Shown here piece by piece: positions 62,688-64,000 of a stretch of 64,000 nucleotides of DNA. The translations under genes and the position numbers were made by a program. A model generated the notes under the pieces. That model was not told where the DNA came from. It worked only from the letters and a program-made list of their open reading frames with translations, and did not search any database. How positions within the stretch are numbered: the first letter of the stretch is position 1; each line of letters opens with the position of its first letter. Origin of the DNA: Maribacter arenosus (GTDB lineage: Bacteria > Bacteroidota > Bacteroidia > Flavobacteriales > Flavobacteriaceae); assembly GCF_014610845.1 (NCBI RefSeq), contig NZ_JABTCG010000001.1, positions 372,001-436,000 on the forward strand. Direction: 5' to 3'.

Positions 62688-63968
62688 TTAATTTTTAAAG
62701 AGGCTCTCAAATTGATAAAAGATACGTCCCAAGACACTTTGGTCTTTTGTCACAATATCCGCTGTGGCAGTCAGGCGTTGTTTGAATACAATTTTGTTTT
62801 CATAATTGGTGGTAAGCCCATTGGGAAGTTCGATTATAATACTGTACAGATTTTCAATCGGGATTTCTGAAATCCTGGTCACCGTGCCCTCTACGGTACC
62901 ATATTCATGATAGGGGTAGGCATCCAGTTTTAGGATTACCTTATTGCCTTTTTTTACTTTCCCGGCATTTGCCACAGGAAACATGCCCACCGCCTGTAAT
63001 TTTTGCTCTTGAAAGGGGATAATGGTCAATACCCGCTCCCCAGCCGTGATAAAATCCCCTTCATTGATCTCGTTAAAAAAGGAAAGTCGACCTGTTATGG
63101 GAGCAGAGATCAAATACTGATTTTCCCATTCCTCCAATTGGCTTCTAAGCTCATTCAGTGATTTTAAATAATTGCCCTGTAATTGCTGTTCATATTCTTT
63201 TTTTTGAAGGTCCAATTCCATGATTTCGCGTTCCAGATTAGCAAGGGACATACGTTCGGCATTCAGGCTTTTATGGTCGTTGGCATAGCCCATTTCTTTT
63301 TGTAACAATGTTTGTTTGATCTGTTCGAATTCAGAGGCCGAAATGACCCCTTTTTTATAGAGTGTCTCGTAACGGTCGTGTTCTTTTTGTTTGAGTATGT
63401 AATCTTTTTCACTGCTCTTTAGGTAGTTTTTCGAATATGTTAGTCCTCGAGCGTTACCGGTTTTAATGTTTTGCAGACTTTTTATACGCTGATCATAGGG
63501 TAGTTCTATGTTGTAATTCTTCAAGTTGAGTGCTGCCAGGGCAAAGCTGTTATATACTGGTTGTAGCATACCCAAACTGTCGAGCCAGACATTCGTATAG
63601 TCTAAAAATGTGTCCGGAACCGTAGGTCCTAGATTTTTATATAGTTGTTGCACCTGCGCATAAGAAGTGGCACTTTCAAGCATTAAAATAGGTTCTCCCT
63701 TAAAAATAGTGTCGTTTTCAGCCAAGGGAAACCGCTTTACGATAGGGGCGTTTATCTTTGCCACCACATCAGAAGGGGGTCTTGGTGTGGTAATATTCAC
63801 CTGGCCGACTATAATATCAGGGTATTTCACCAACCAGGCCGCCAAAAGGAATAACATAAGAAAAAAAAGCATCGCCCCGATACCATAACGGATGAGCCAA
63901 TTAGGTTTTTTTTCTATAATTTCGTTGATATGGGGACTAAAGTGCTGTTGTATTGATTTAGTTTCCAA
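62688..63968 (-). CDS. HlyD-family periplasmic adaptor of the peptide-export cassette
   Basis: At least 426 residues. Cytoplasmic N-terminus, one transmembrane helix (YGIGAMLFFLMLFLLAAWLV), lipoyl halves (ATTRPPSDVVAKINAPIVKRF region and SAPITGRLSFFNEINEGDFITAGERVLTI), an alpha-helical hairpin (about 165-275) and a beta-barrel. The first codon at 63968 is TTG, and the same frame stays open to base 64000 without an ATG, so the true start may lie outside the window; the TTG start gives a length usual for the family. Links the ABC exporter to an outer-membrane channel encoded elsewhere. Confidence 0.9.
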   Translation of the reverse strand: METKSIQQHFSPHINEIIEKKPNWLIRYGIGAMLFFLMLFLLAAWLVKYPDIIVGQVNITTPRPPSDVVAKINAPIVKRFPLAENDTIFKGEPILMLESATSYAQVQQLYKNLGPTVPDTFLDYTNVWLDSLGMLQPVYNSFALAALNLKNYNIELPYDQRIKSLQNIKTGNARGLTYSKNYLKSSEKDYILKQKEHDRYETLYKKGVISASEFEQIKQTLLQKEMGYANDHKSLNAERMSLANLEREIMELDLQKKEYEQQLQGNYLKSLNELRSQLEEWENQYLISAPITGRLSFFNEINEGDFITAGERVLTIIPFQEQKLQAVGMFPVANAGKVKKGNKVILKLDAYPYHEYGTVEGTVTRISEIPIENLYSIIIELPNGLTTNYENKIVFKQRLTATADIVTKDQSVLGRIFYQFESLFKN

Positions 63969-64000
63969 TGCTGATTGTTTCGGAACAAGGATTGTAATTA

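Overview
This window comes from a low-to-moderate GC member of the Bacteroidota, most likely a marine Flavobacteriaceae (Maribacter/Zobellia/Arenibacter-like). Evidence: gene families (BshB1, DUF6146/DUF6787 neighbours, ald-tsaE, a CusA-TolC fusion, TonB receptor with carboxypeptidase-like domain), many lipoproteins, and promoters of the Bacteroidota type (TTG or TTTG, 20-22 bp spacer, TAnnTTTG). It is chromosomal. I see no integrase, insertion sequence, rRNA or CRISPR array.

Layout. 0-5.4 kb: end of a Cys/Met-metabolism PLP lyase, bacillithiol deacetylase bshB1, an orphan TPR histidine kinase, a tRNA-His with its own promoter and terminator, and an M28 lipoprotein peptidase. 5.5-11.4 kb: an AraC regulator divergent from four genes that together form a complete trans-4-hydroxy-L-proline to 2-oxoglutarate pathway. 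11.4-17.4 kb: a heavy-metal RND efflux operon (small His/Cys protein, RND pump fused to its TolC partner, adaptor lipoprotein). 17.5-23.7 kb: a glycan-processing group (sulfatase, Tat-exported Gfo/Idh/MocA oxidoreductase, GH20-like hexosaminidase, HGSNAT/DUF5009-like membrane protein, SGNH hydrolase). 23.8-33.8 kb: two unrecognised lipoproteins, S10 peptidase, TIGR02757 protein, LolD-like ATPase, folE, a TonB receptor with its small secreted partner, DUF6787 and DUF6146 proteins. 33.9-38.2 kb: DUF937, serA, serC, acyl-CoA reductase and a divergent ferredoxin. 38.4-47.9 kb: ychF, a DMT exporter, parE-parC-mscL, a fatty-acid-hydroxylase/sterol-desaturase-like enzyme, TerC, a small lipoprotein. 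48.0-55.4 kb: an XRE regulator divergent from an M14 carboxypeptidase with strong inverted repeats between them, an Lrp regulator, DinB, aroB, proline dehydrogenase, DUF4258 and ald.

55.5-64.0 kb is the most unusual part. On the far side is a peptide-export cassette: a HlyD-type adaptor, a C39-peptidase ABC transporter with an intact catalytic triad, and a three-part protein (catalytically dead C39-like domain, VKOR domain, thioredoxin domain). Next to it are an XRE regulator and two unrecognised membrane proteins that share a four-helix module with the signature K-x9-W-F-x5-W-W-x6-P, present once in one protein and twice in the other. A 61-residue lipoprotein with two 12-residue C-terminal repeats lies between them. 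The housekeeping gene tsaE lies inside this group, which looks like accessory DNA inserted around the ald-tsaE neighbourhood. The precursor peptide of the exporter is not visible and may lie beyond the right edge.
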